Shown in pieces: positions 51,221 to 59,931 of a DNA stretch of 59,931 bases (position 1 is the first letter of the stretch; the number at the start of each line of letters is the position of its first letter). The notes beneath the pieces were generated by a model. The model did no database searches. It had not been told where the DNA came from and was given only the letters and a program-made list of their open reading frames with translations. Source of the DNA: Chryseobacterium gleum (GTDB lineage: Bacteria > Bacteroidota > Bacteroidia > Flavobacteriales_D > Sanyastnellaceae); the NCBI GenBank assembly GCA_945869405.1, contig CAMBPD010000002.1, positions 1 through 59,931 of the forward strand. The letters run 5' to 3'. The position numbers were made by a program, and so were the translations under genes.

Positions 51221-52147
51221 CTATGGCTGTTGATAGGTAAGTGTTGGCTTTGCATGTAGGGTCTTTAAGCTCACTTTTCGCCCCAAATAAAATGCTCTGT
51301 TGTCTGATTGGTGGCCGGCTGGAAATCCGAAAACCACAGGAATCTGCAGCCTCCTCCCTAAGTCGGCCAAAATTTCACGTTCTGTTTGGCCCCAAGGATT
51401 GTCGGCAGGAAAGCGAAACTCGGTTGTATTGTCCTTCATCTGCGTGAACCCTCCGCACACCAGTGCCTTTACACCTCGCAAAGCGCCTGCGCGATACAGC
51501 CCCCAGAGCATGCGGTCGAGGTGATACAGCATTTCATCTACGTCTTCAACAAACAGGATTACATCGTCGATGGGCCGCCAAGATTCGCTCGCTAGAATGC
51601 TGTAAAGCACTGATAGGTTTCCGCCCATGAGGTAGCCAGACACCTCCTCCACTTGCGCGTCTTCTTCCGAACTGAATGACTCTAATTCTCCGAAAAGTGC
51701 CTTTCGTAAATTCTCGATCGCTTCAGGTGTGGCGTCCGGAAATGAAATAGGCATCGATGAATGTATGGTCGCAAATCCACGCGTGTTGAGGTGCGCGTGT
51801 AAAACAGTGATGTCGCTGTAGCCGGCAATCCACTTGGGTGAGCGAAGGAATGACGACCAATCAATAGCGTCCACCATTTGCACAGTGCCATAGCCTCCCC
51901 TGGCGATAACGATAGCCATAACCTCAGGATCGTCCAACAATTGTTGCAAGCCATTGCCGCGCTCTGTGGCTGTGCCTGCCAACTGAAAATGACGCGTATG
52001 AACCTGTTCGGCAACCTTCACGCGCAACCCCCAAGAGGCAAACAAATCGATTGCAGGTTGCAGCTGCTCTTGGCTTACCCAACGAGCGGTGGCAGCGATT
52101 CCAATGCAATCGCCTGATTTTAGAAAAGGAGGAATCTTGTGTAGCAT
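51221..52147 (-). CDS. LD-carboxypeptidase (S66 family)
   Basis: PFLKSGDCIGIAATARWV; AIVIARGGYGTVQMVDAIDW; WIAGYSDITVLHAHLN; start at 52147. Confidence 0.95.
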   Translation of the reverse strand: MLHKIPPFLKSGDCIGIAATARWVSQEQLQPAIDLFASWGLRVKVAEQVHTRHFQLAGTATERGNGLQQLLDDPEVMAIVIARGGYGTVQMVDAIDWSSFLRSPKWIAGYSDITVLHAHLNTRGFATIHSSMPISFPDATPEAIENLRKALFGELESFSSEEDAQVEEVSGYLMGGNLSVLYSILASESWRPIDDVILFVEDVDEMLYHLDRMLWGLYRAGALRGVKALVCGGFTQMKDNTTEFRFPADNPWGQTEREILADLGRRLQIPVVFGFPAGHQSDNRAFYLGRKVSLKTLHAKPTLTYQQP

Positions 52148-52241
52148 CTCGAAACTATCTTGCGCTCCAAATCTGCACAGCGCACGTTTGCATACAGCAG
52201 GCGACGTCAATTAGTTTTACACGTCACTCTCAACAGTACCT

Positions 52242-54308
52242 ATGAGCGATCCGAAAAGATATTTAGTTACCTCTGCCCTTCCCTATGCGAATGGCCCTTT
52301 ACATATTGGCCACATTGGCGGTGCATACCTAAATGCTGATATTTATGTGCGTTACCTCCGATTGAAAGGTAAAGATGTGGCCTTCATTTGTGGTAGCGAC
52401 GAACACGGTGCAGCCATCACGCTTCGAGCGAAAAAAGAAAGCAAAACACCTCGAGAGATTGTGGATTACTACCACGAACTAATGAAACAATCCTTTAGTG
52501 ATTTTGGTATTTCATTCGATATATATCATCGCACATCATCCGACGAACACAAGGAGATGTCGCAAGAGGTATTTAAAAAACTTGAGGCGAAAGGAAGCTT
52601 TGAAGTGGAGACATCGCAACAATACTTCGATGAGGAGGCCAAACAATTTCTAGCCGATCGCTACATCACCGGTACATGCCCGCACTGTTCGAATGACAAA
52701 GCCTATGGCGACCAGTGTGAAAAATGTGGTAGATCACTAAGCCCATTGGAGCTCATTGAGCCCAAATCGACGTTGAGCGGCAGTAAGCCGGTGCTAAAAG
52801 AAACCTCGCATTGGTATTTGCCCATGGCTCATCACGAATCGTGGATTCGCGACTACATAGGCAAAGGCGAATTTCAAGGCAAGCACCATCACGACCCCAA
52901 GGAATGGAAGGCCCATGTGGTGGGTCAGTGTATGAGTTGGGTAGATGGTGGCCTACAAAGTCGCGCCATGACCAGAGACCTCGATTGGGGAATACCCGTG
53001 CCGGTGGCTGGTGCCGATGGAAAAGTGCTCTATGTATGGCTCGACGCTCCTATCGGATACATCACCAACACAAAAGTATGGGCCGACAAAAACGGGAAAA
53101 ACTGGGAAGATTATTGGAAAAGTGATGATTCGCGTCTCATCCACTTCATCGGAAAGGACAACATTGTTTTTCATTGTATCATTTTTCCAATCATTCTGAA
53201 AGAGCACGGTGATTTCATTTTACCGTATAATGTTCCTGCAAATGAATTCATGAACTTGGAGGGAGATAAAATTTCCACCTCGCGCAACTGGGCCGTATGG
53301 CTGCATGAGTATTTGCAAGATTTTCCCGAGCGCCAAGATGAGATGCGCTATGTGTTGTGCTCTATCATGCCCGAACAGAAAGACAGCGAATTTACCTGGA
53401 CCGACTTTCGTGACCGGGTCAACAATGAGTTGGCTGACATACTCGGCAACTTCGTAAACCGTGTTTTTGTTTTGATGCACAAGTACTACAATGGTGTTGT
53501 GCCCGAGGTAAGTGGACAGGCCACTGAAGCAGAGTTGGCCGCGAATGAAGAAGCACGAAGGGCATTTGAAGCTGTTGGCAAAGCTATTGAGCAATTTAAG
53601 TTTAGAGAAGCACTAGCCGAAGCAATGAACATCGCTCGTGCCGGCAACAAGTTGCTCACTGAAACGGAGCCATGGAAATTGATGAAAACGGATAGTGCCG
53701 CCACGGCACGTATTCTAAACGCATGCCTTCATATGGTTGCGGATGCGGCATCGGCCCTTAGCCCCACTTTACCTTTCACCGCTTCCAAAATAATGGATGC
53801 CCTGCACTTGAAGCAGAGAGGCTGGGAAATGGTAGGGGAAAGCGAACAACTAACCACAGGGCATACGATAGGACAACTCCCCATTTTGTTTGAAAAAATT
53901 ACAGATGACATGGTTGCCGCGCAAGTAGGCAAACTCGCACAGCGCCAAACAGAGAATAATGCGTCGGCAGCCCCAATACAGGAGACCATTGACTTTGAGG
54001 CATTTCAAAAAATGGATTTACGGGTTGTCAAAATTTTAGCAGCGGAGGCCGTACCTAAAACAAAAAAACTCTTGAAGCTCACGATCGAAACCGGTGTGGA
54101 TACCCGCACCGTAGTGTCTGGAATTGCCGAGCATTACACCCCGGAGGAAGTGGTAGGGAAACACGTTCTTTTCCTGGCGAATCTCGCGCCGCGATCCATC
54201 AAAGGAATCGAAAGTGCAGGTATGATACTGATGGCGGAAGACCTGCAGGGTCAACTTTCTATTTTGAGTCCGGAGCGTGAAACCGCCGCAGGCTCAACCG
54301 TGAAGTAA
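52242..54308 (+). CDS. metG: Methionyl-tRNA synthetase with C-terminal tRNA-binding domain
   Basis: YLVTSALPYANGPLHIGHIGGAYLNADIYVRYLRLKG; DKISTSRNW; C-terminal FQKMDLRVVKILAAEAVPKTKKLLKLTIETG. Confidence 0.98.
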   Translation: MSDPKRYLVTSALPYANGPLHIGHIGGAYLNADIYVRYLRLKGKDVAFICGSDEHGAAITLRAKKESKTPREIVDYYHELMKQSFSDFGISFDIYHRTSSDEHKEMSQEVFKKLEAKGSFEVETSQQYFDEEAKQFLADRYITGTCPHCSNDKAYGDQCEKCGRSLSPLELIEPKSTLSGSKPVLKETSHWYLPMAHHESWIRDYIGKGEFQGKHHHDPKEWKAHVVGQCMSWVDGGLQSRAMTRDLDWGIPVPVAGADGKVLYVWLDAPIGYITNTKVWADKNGKNWEDYWKSDDSRLIHFIGKDNIVFHCIIFPIILKEHGDFILPYNVPANEFMNLEGDKISTSRNWAVWLHEYLQDFPERQDEMRYVLCSIMPEQKDSEFTWTDFRDRVNNELADILGNFVNRVFVLMHKYYNGVVPEVSGQATEAELAANEEARRAFEAVGKAIEQFKFREALAEAMNIARAGNKLLTETEPWKLMKTDSAATARILNACLHMVADAASALSPTLPFTASKIMDALHLKQRGWEMVGESEQLTTGHTIGQLPILFEKITDDMVAAQVGKLAQRQTENNASAAPIQETIDFEAFQKMDLRVVKILAAEAVPKTKKLLKLTIETGVDTRTVVSGIAEHYTPEEVVGKHVLFLANLAPRSIKGIESAGMILMAEDLQGQLSILSPERETAAGSTVK

Positions 54309-54311
54309 ACA

Positions 54312-55376
54312 TTACGCCTGCGGAGTTTTGGCAACTGTTGAGTTTCCTTGATGCGTTTGCGCCTTCTTTTGTTCGAAACACACCTTACTCAGCGCGCCAA
54401 TTGCGGCAGAAAGATCTTCCATGCTTTTACCTTCGGTCATTATTGTGACTGCAAAAGCCGCTGAGCCGCGGTATACGATTGCCGACTCATGAAGCTGCAC
54501 CAAATCGTTGGTTGTAAACCGCTCACCGAACTTGTGCGCAACCTTGGTGCCTGAAGGAAACCCTTGCAAAATGCCTCCTTTAAATTCCGATTTCGTAAGC
54601 AGGTCTAACGCGTATTCTGAATAGAGTGAGCTCAAGTACGATGCGTTGTAGAGCAATCGAAAAAACTTGGAAACGTCAGAAGCAGCTAAACGATAATACA
54701 CATCCTCTGGGTCTTGAATGGCGATAGAAAGCTTCGCAAATAGGTTATCGTAAATAGCTCTGTCGTAAATGGAAAAAAGCAGGCTCGTTGCATTGTTATC
54801 GCTGTAGAAAATCATTTGTTCAAGCAACTGCTGCACCGTGTAAAAAGTACCTATCTGCAAAGGCCTTTCCACAGGAACAAACACCTTTAACGTATTGCTC
54901 GAGTTGAACTGAATTTTTCTTTCCAAAAAGGACTTATCCCGTTGTGCTTGCTTTAAAATCGTCAACAATAAGGGAACTTTCAACATACTGCCGGGATAGA
55001 AGAGCTCATTGCCATAGGCCGATGTCCAATGCAGCGAGTTCAACTCTTTGTAGTAGACAGACGCCCGTGTAATTTTTCCTGCTACCTTTTGGCTATCGAT
55101 GTAGGCGGTCAACTCTTGCTTTAGACCTTGCAGCGCATCGCTTTCACAACTTACATCCGCAAATAACATTGGCTTGGTGAGGGAGGGAGAATTATCTCGA
55201 ACAATAGAAACCTCATCACACGGAATATTCGAACGATTGGCGACCAACTCTTTTGCAGGGCTATCTACTTTCATTCTCTCACTAGCTTCTAAAGCAGGTT
55301 TCATGGCGAACCAAGTTGCACAAGCCGTTAAGATCATGCCCAAGAGCATAATCGCTATCCATTTTCCACTATTCAT
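54312..55376 (-). CDS. Putative lipoprotein serine hydrolase of class A beta-lactamase/PBP-like fold
   Basis: SxxK in YPGSMLKVPLLL, SDN in FYSDNNATSLLF, HKFGER near the expected KTG position; lipobox-like LTAC. Confidence 0.8.
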   Translation of the reverse strand: MNSGKWIAIMLLGMILTACATWFAMKPALEASERMKVDSPAKELVANRSNIPCDEVSIVRDNSPSLTKPMLFADVSCESDALQGLKQELTAYIDSQKVAGKITRASVYYKELNSLHWTSAYGNELFYPGSMLKVPLLLTILKQAQRDKSFLERKIQFNSSNTLKVFVPVERPLQIGTFYTVQQLLEQMIFYSDNNATSLLFSIYDRAIYDNLFAKLSIAIQDPEDVYYRLAASDVSKFFRLLYNASYLSSLYSEYALDLLTKSEFKGGILQGFPSGTKVAHKFGERFTTNDLVQLHESAIVYRGSAAFAVTIMTEGKSMEDLSAAIGALSKVCFEQKKAQTHQGNSTVAKTPQA

Positions 55377-55419
55377 ACATTTCCTACAGGTTGGTTACCC
55401 TTTCCAGTGGGTATCGGTT

Positions 55420-55427
55420 CAAAAGTA
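55420..55427 (-). promoter_or_regulatory. Possible -7 promoter element for the serine hydrolase
   Basis: Minus strand TACTTTTG 44 bp upstream of the ATG. Confidence 0.4.
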
Positions 55428-55572
55428 GCATTCAGTTCGCCTGCGCTGCTTATACAGTTCATCATTGATTTACACACTCTTGAATTGCCAAATCCAAAAA
55501 CGGTGTTCAACAGTTTGAGGCGCAGTAATTTCCGCTCCAATCCAATACACTAAAAAGGTCGGATTTCTTGGG

Positions 55573-56571
55573 TTATGCTTTCGTTAACCCTTGTGACAAC
55601 AAGTAATTCGCAATTTGAACGGCGTTGGTAGCAGCCCCCTTGCGCAAATTATCGCTCACAATCCAACAATTAATTGTGTTGAGCGCCGACTCATCCAAGC
55701 GGATACGGCCAACAAATACCTGGTCTGAATTGTTTGCATGAATCAAAGGCATTGGGTAGGCAAAACTTTCTGGCTCATCGAGGACTGTGATGCCCGGAAA
55801 TTGTGAAAGTGTAGCGCGGATCTGGTTCACATCGGGTGTCTGTTCAAATTCTATATTTACCGATTCACTGTGACCGCCCATAACGGGCACACGCACACAC
55901 GTTGCAGTAACCCGTATGGATTCATCCCCTAAAATCTTCTTGGTCTCATGGACCATCTTCATTTCTTCTTTGGTATAACCATTCTCCATAAACACATCGA
56001 TTTGTGGAATTAGGTTAAGGTCGATAGGATACCGGTAGGCCATTTCGCCTTCAATCCCGTTTCGCTCATTCACCAGCTGATCGACTGCCTTTTTTCCTGT
56101 GCCAGTGACACTTTGGTAGGTGCTCACCACTACGCGCTTCACCTTGTACAATTGATGCAGCGGCTGAAGAACCATTACCATTTGGATGGTGGAACAATTG
56201 GGGTTGGCTATTATTTTATCCTGCGCTGTAAGTGAATGTCCGTTTATTTCTGGGACTATGAGCTTCTTCGTTGGGTCCATGCGCCAAGCAGAAGAATTAT
56301 CGATTACCGTAACACCCGCTTCCGCGAATTTGGGAGCCCATTCCAAACTCGTGCTTCCGCCTGCACTGAACAGAGCAATTGACGGTTGCATAGCAATCGC
56401 ATCTTCCATAGATACGACCTTCCAATCGCGTCCGCTCCAAGACAGCACTTTACCAACTGACCTCTCTGAAGCCACCGGGATAAGTTCCGTTATGGGAAAA
56501 TTCTGCTCCTGCAACACCTCGAGCATCTTAGTCCCTACTAACCCAGTAGCACCTACGACAGCAACTTTCAT
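55573..56571 (-). CDS. asd: Aspartate-semialdehyde dehydrogenase
   Basis: MKVAVVGATGLVGTKMLEVLQEQNFPI; IIANPNCSTIQMVMVLQPL active site; start at 56571, not 56850. Confidence 0.97.
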   Translation of the reverse strand: MKVAVVGATGLVGTKMLEVLQEQNFPITELIPVASERSVGKVLSWSGRDWKVVSMEDAIAMQPSIALFSAGGSTSLEWAPKFAEAGVTVIDNSSAWRMDPTKKLIVPEINGHSLTAQDKIIANPNCSTIQMVMVLQPLHQLYKVKRVVVSTYQSVTGTGKKAVDQLVNERNGIEGEMAYRYPIDLNLIPQIDVFMENGYTKEEMKMVHETKKILGDESIRVTATCVRVPVMGGHSESVNIEFEQTPDVNQIRATLSQFPGITVLDEPESFAYPMPLIHANNSDQVFVGRIRLDESALNTINCWIVSDNLRKGAATNAVQIANYLLSQGLTKA

Positions 56572-56630
56572 GTGTAAACAATTTGGCTTCGAAACTAAGG
56601 TTAAATCGAGCCTTATGCTATGTTTGAAGA

Positions 56631-59600
56631 ATGAAAGCAATTGGACTCTTTGCGGTGCTTTGCGCGGTGCTCGTGGGTACCGCTCATGCACAGTGGCAAG
56701 ATGATTTTTCGGACGGTGATTTTTCTGCCAACCCCACGTGGCTAAGCAACACCAACGTGTACTCCGTGAACAACGGAGTTCTGGAGCTCGATAACCCAGC
56801 TCCCGACACACAGCTCCCAAACATATCGTCGATATACACCGAAAGCGCATTCTCGTCGCTCAACAACTGCGAATGGCGTTTTTCCATTGACCATGGTTTT
56901 GATGGTAGCGCAAGCAATCAAAGCCGAGTTTATTTGCTTTCCAACAACCCTGCAACATCCTTCTCGGGCATAGGCACCTCAGGTGTTGTTGGATACTACC
57001 TTCTGTTTGGCGAAGCAAATAGCGCTGACGTTATTCGATTCTATTACGACGATGGCGCCTCTGTAGCCTTATTGGCTTCGGGCACTACATCGTTGGTTGG
57101 CTCTTTCCAAGCAAGCGTTCGCGTTAGGCGCAGTGCCACAGCCAACTGGACGCTGGAAGCAGATTTTTCGGGTGGACAAGATTATAGCCTTGAGGCGGCT
57201 TTTATTGAAAACACACTTACCTCAAGTGCGTATTTTGGAGTGATCAACAAGTACACATCCAGCAATGCGAACAACTTTGCATTCGATAATTTTTATGCCG
57301 GGGAAATTGAAGTGGATACAACGCCCCCTAGTGTGTTGAGTGCAACGCCTATATCCCTAAACGCCATCGACGTTCTTTTCAGCGAGGTCGTTAATTCGGC
57401 CACAGCCACAAATTCCTCCAACTACAGCATTGCGAATATCGGCGCGGCACTCAGTGCGACTATAGATGAAAACAACGGTGCATTGGTGCATCTCACAACA
57501 CCCGCATTTCTCGCCAACACCGTGTACACACTCGGCGTTCAACAAGTAAGCGATATGAGCGGCAATACTATGCCACTGACCAACCTTATAGAGTTCAACT
57601 ATTTCGCTCCCATAGCAGCTCAATACCGTGATGTTGTATTTAACGAAATTTTAGCCGACCCTTCACCTTCCGCAGGACTTCCGGAAGCAGAATTTGTGGA
57701 ACTCTTCAACCAGCATTCAGAAAACACTTTCAACGTTCAAGGGTGGAAGTTTGTGAACTCAACCACAGAAAAAATACTACCCAATACGACCATTGCACCC
57801 GGAGGTTATGTCATTATTTGCGACATGAGTAACGTGGCGTTGTATGAACCCTATGGAAATGTAATTGGAATAACATCCTTCACCGCTCTCACCAACACAG
57901 GAGATAGCCTCACCCTCAAAGACAACAACAACCAAGTGATTGATGTTGTCGTGTATAGCGATGATTGGTTTGAAACCGATACGAAGCTCGACGGGGGCTG
58001 GACACTGGAAATGGTCAATCCAGAATTGCCGTGTGCCAATGCCGCCAATTGGCGAGAAAGCATCGCTCCAACAGCCGGAACCCCAGGCGCTGTCAACTCA
58101 CAGTTCAGCACGACTCCCGATATGACTCCTCCTGTAGTCTTATCGATTGTGGTGGTCAATACAGAAACCATTGCAGTTACCTTCTCAGAGCCTATGGACA
58201 CCAGCAACTGGAGCTCACTCTCGTGGGATGTGCAGCCCTTCAACAGTGTGGTGAGCGGTGTGTGGAGTGCACAACTCGACGTTGTAACCTTGGTGCTTCA
58301 ATCCCCTCTCTTCCCCTCCAACTTTTACGACCTCATGATGACGGGTATTTCTGATTGCAGCGGCAATGAAATCGCTGCTGTGAATATTCCCTTCGCATTA
58401 GGAGTTGCTCCTGTTTCTGGCGACCTCATCATAAACGAAATTATGGCCGATCCTGATCCGAGTATCGGTGCTCCCCTGGCCGAATACATCGAACTACGCA
58501 ACAACTCTAACAACCTTCTCGACCTCACCAACCTGCGCATCAATGGTGGCTACTTCACTACACAGGTAACCCTTGCGCCGAATGAATTTTTAATCGTTTC
58601 CGATACCGAAAATAGCACGGCCTTTAGCGCGTCGATACCCACCGCCTTCATGGAGAGCTTCCCGGGATTGACCAATAGCGGAACCATTCTAAGCCTCTAC
58701 GATGATGAAGTGCTCATCGATCAACTACAGTATACCATCGAATGGTATCGCGACGATTCCAAAATTGACGGGGGTTGGACGCTCGAAAGAATAAACCCGC
58801 TAGCCACATGCAGTGGCCGTTACAACTGGCGAGCGAGCAACGCTCCGTTTGGTAGCACCCCAGGAACTGAAAACTCCGTCTTTAGCCTTGCCTCCAATGG
58901 CTCTCCCGTAATTTTTTCGTTTGGTGCGCTCACCGATTCGACGCTCTACATCGCCTTCACGGAATCGATGGATACGCTGAGTTTTTTATCGTTGACAGGC
59001 GAAATGGGCAACGGTGTAGTTGCCAGTAATCCGAGTTGGAATATCGATCGCGATGTGCTCACGCTCACGACCGGCACAGCATTGGTGGCTGAGCTAATCT
59101 ATGTACTCGAGCTCACGGGATTGACCGATTGTGATGGTGTTGCTTGCGCTGCATCTTCGCTCACATTTATACGCGGACTCGCCCCGAGCGCGGGCGACAT
59201 CATCATCAATGAAATTATGGCCGATGGCAGCGACGGCGAACAAACGGCTAGCCCAGCTATCGATTTCATCGAGGTGTTTAACCAAACCAACCATCTCATC
59301 GAACTTACACGATTGAAAATTAACAACGGATTTTTTGAAGAACAAGTGCTTATTCAACCAGACTCCTTTTTAATCATCACCGATACCGACAGCGACCCTG
59401 CACAATTTTTTGCTTATCCCAATGTGGTTTACATGGAGGGCTTCCCTCTGCTCACGGAAGATGGAACGCGCATTCACTTAATCGTCGATAACGACACATT
59501 GGAAACTATCCAATATTCGAAAGCCTACTACAACGACCCCAGCAAAGAAGATGGCGGATGGTCGATGGAGCGAGTGAATCCGGAAGACCCTTGCAACAGC

Positions 59601-59931
59601 TACGATAATTGGAAAGCATGTGTGCGTGCGCAAGGGAGCACTGCTGGAAAACGCAACAGTGTGCTCGACCGAACTGCCGATTCCTCGCCGCCTCAATTGC
59701 TTTTTGTTCTTGCCGAACCAGCCAATGGTATGACGCTCGTATTCAATGAGCCTCTAGAAACTCCCGGGCCGGACATTCTTCAATGGACAGTCAATGGCAT
59801 TCCCACCGATGCAACCTCGGCCATAGTAACCGGCACAGAACGCAATGAATTAGTAATGACATACGGCACTATGAGCGCAGAAAGCGTGTATTCATTCACT
59901 CTGCAAGGAGCGACAGATTGTTGGGGCAATG
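56631..59931 (+). CDS. Large secreted protein with alternating lamin-tail (LTD) and Ig-like domains, 3'-truncated by window edge
   Basis: ATG 56631 (MKAIGLFAVLCAVLVGTAHAQWQDDF), frame open to the end; three in-frame LTD cores at 57630 (DVVFNEILADPSPSAG), 58422 (DLIINEIMADPDPSIG), 59196 (DIIINEIMADGSDGE); not in the ORF track because no stop is reached. Confidence 0.92.
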   Translation, partial: MKAIGLFAVLCAVLVGTAHAQWQDDFSDGDFSANPTWLSNTNVYSVNNGVLELDNPAPDTQLPNISSIYTESAFSSLNNCEWRFSIDHGFDGSASNQSRVYLLSNNPATSFSGIGTSGVVGYYLLFGEANSADVIRFYYDDGASVALLASGTTSLVGSFQASVRVRRSATANWTLEADFSGGQDYSLEAAFIENTLTSSAYFGVINKYTSSNANNFAFDNFYAGEIEVDTTPPSVLSATPISLNAIDVLFSEVVNSATATNSSNYSIANIGAALSATIDENNGALVHLTTPAFLANTVYTLGVQQVSDMSGNTMPLTNLIEFNYFAPIAAQYRDVVFNEILADPSPSAGLPEAEFVELFNQHSENTFNVQGWKFVNSTTEKILPNTTIAPGGYVIICDMSNVALYEPYGNVIGITSFTALTNTGDSLTLKDNNNQVIDVVVYSDDWFETDTKLDGGWTLEMVNPELPCANAANWRESIAPTAGTPGAVNSQFSTTPDMTPPVVLSIVVVNTETIAVTFSEPMDTSNWSSLSWDVQPFNSVVSGVWSAQLDVVTLVLQSPLFPSNFYDLMMTGISDCSGNEIAAVNIPFALGVAPVSGDLIINEIMADPDPSIGAPLAEYIELRNNSNNLLDLTNLRINGGYFTTQVTLAPNEFLIVSDTENSTAFSASIPTAFMESFPGLTNSGTILSLYDDEVLIDQLQYTIEWYRDDSKIDGGWTLERINPLATCSGRYNWRASNAPFGSTPGTENSVFSLASNGSPVIFSFGALTDSTLYIAFTESMDTLSFLSLTGEMGNGVVASNPSWNIDRDVLTLTTGTALVAELIYVLELTGLTDCDGVACAASSLTFIRGLAPSAGDIIINEIMADGSDGEQTASPAIDFIEVFNQTNHLIELTRLKINNGFFEEQVLIQPDSFLIITDTDSDPAQFFAYPNVVYMEGFPLLTEDGTRIHLIVDNDTLETIQYSKAYYNDPSKEDGGWSMERVNPEDPCNSYDNWKACVRAQGSTAGKRNSVLDRTADSSPPQLLFVLAEPANGMTLVFNEPLETPGPDILQWTVNGIPTDATSAIVTGTERNELVMTYGTMSAESVYSFTLQGATDCWGN

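Noticed and set aside
55573-56850. N-terminal extension of asd (first ~93 residues of the 425-aa ORF)
   Set aside because: Cys/Arg-rich sequence with no ASADH similarity, overlapping the start of the divergent LTD gene; real start MKVAVVGATGLVG at 56571.
57357-59696. Minus-strand ORFs opposite the LTD gene, some similar to one another
   Set aside because: Their similarity reflects the LTD repeats on the plus strand; no ribosome-binding or family evidence.

Overview
The window looks like chromosomal DNA of a Bacteroidota bacterium (inferred from TAnnTTTG promoter-like boxes, IPExxxVDY and DUF6089-type proteins, a YfiR/DUF4154 protein and a lamin-tail-domain surface protein). It is densely coding. 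Housekeeping blocks: secG-groES-groEL, acpP-fabF-rnc, pdxJ / CBS / nadK / DUF6089 / uppS / bamA / ompH x2 / murI, lspA-dksA-like-ileS, pyk, metG and asd. A surface-polysaccharide cluster occupies about 14.4-31.9 kb. It has seven glycosyltransferase-like genes, short NeuA-like and NeuB-like genes, an acyltransferase, a Wzy-like polymerase, a deacetylase, a GNAT, an AsnB-type amidotransferase and two methyltransferases. No flippase or initiating transferase is visible. Points most worth a second look: (1) a DksA/TraR-like protein with a very long histone-H1-like Lys/Ala tail built on a 15-bp tandem repeat; (2) an inverted pair of tandem octamer arrays (TATTTCAC/GGTGAAGC) that starts inside the pyk stop codon and fills the ileS leader; (3) a YfiR-TPR-HAMP/SpoIIE-phosphatase module resembling YfiRN with the diguanylate cyclase replaced; (4) a minimal NeuA/NeuB-like pair, the NeuB-like protein lacking a SAF domain, next to an HP-motif transferase; (5) a long open reading frame (56631 to the window edge) of alternating lamin-tail and Ig-like repeats that is absent from the supplied ORF track; (6) all seven convergent gene pairs ending within -71 to +12 bp of each other. 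I saw no tRNA, rRNA, CRISPR array or transposase. All family calls come from reading the sequence; no database search was run.
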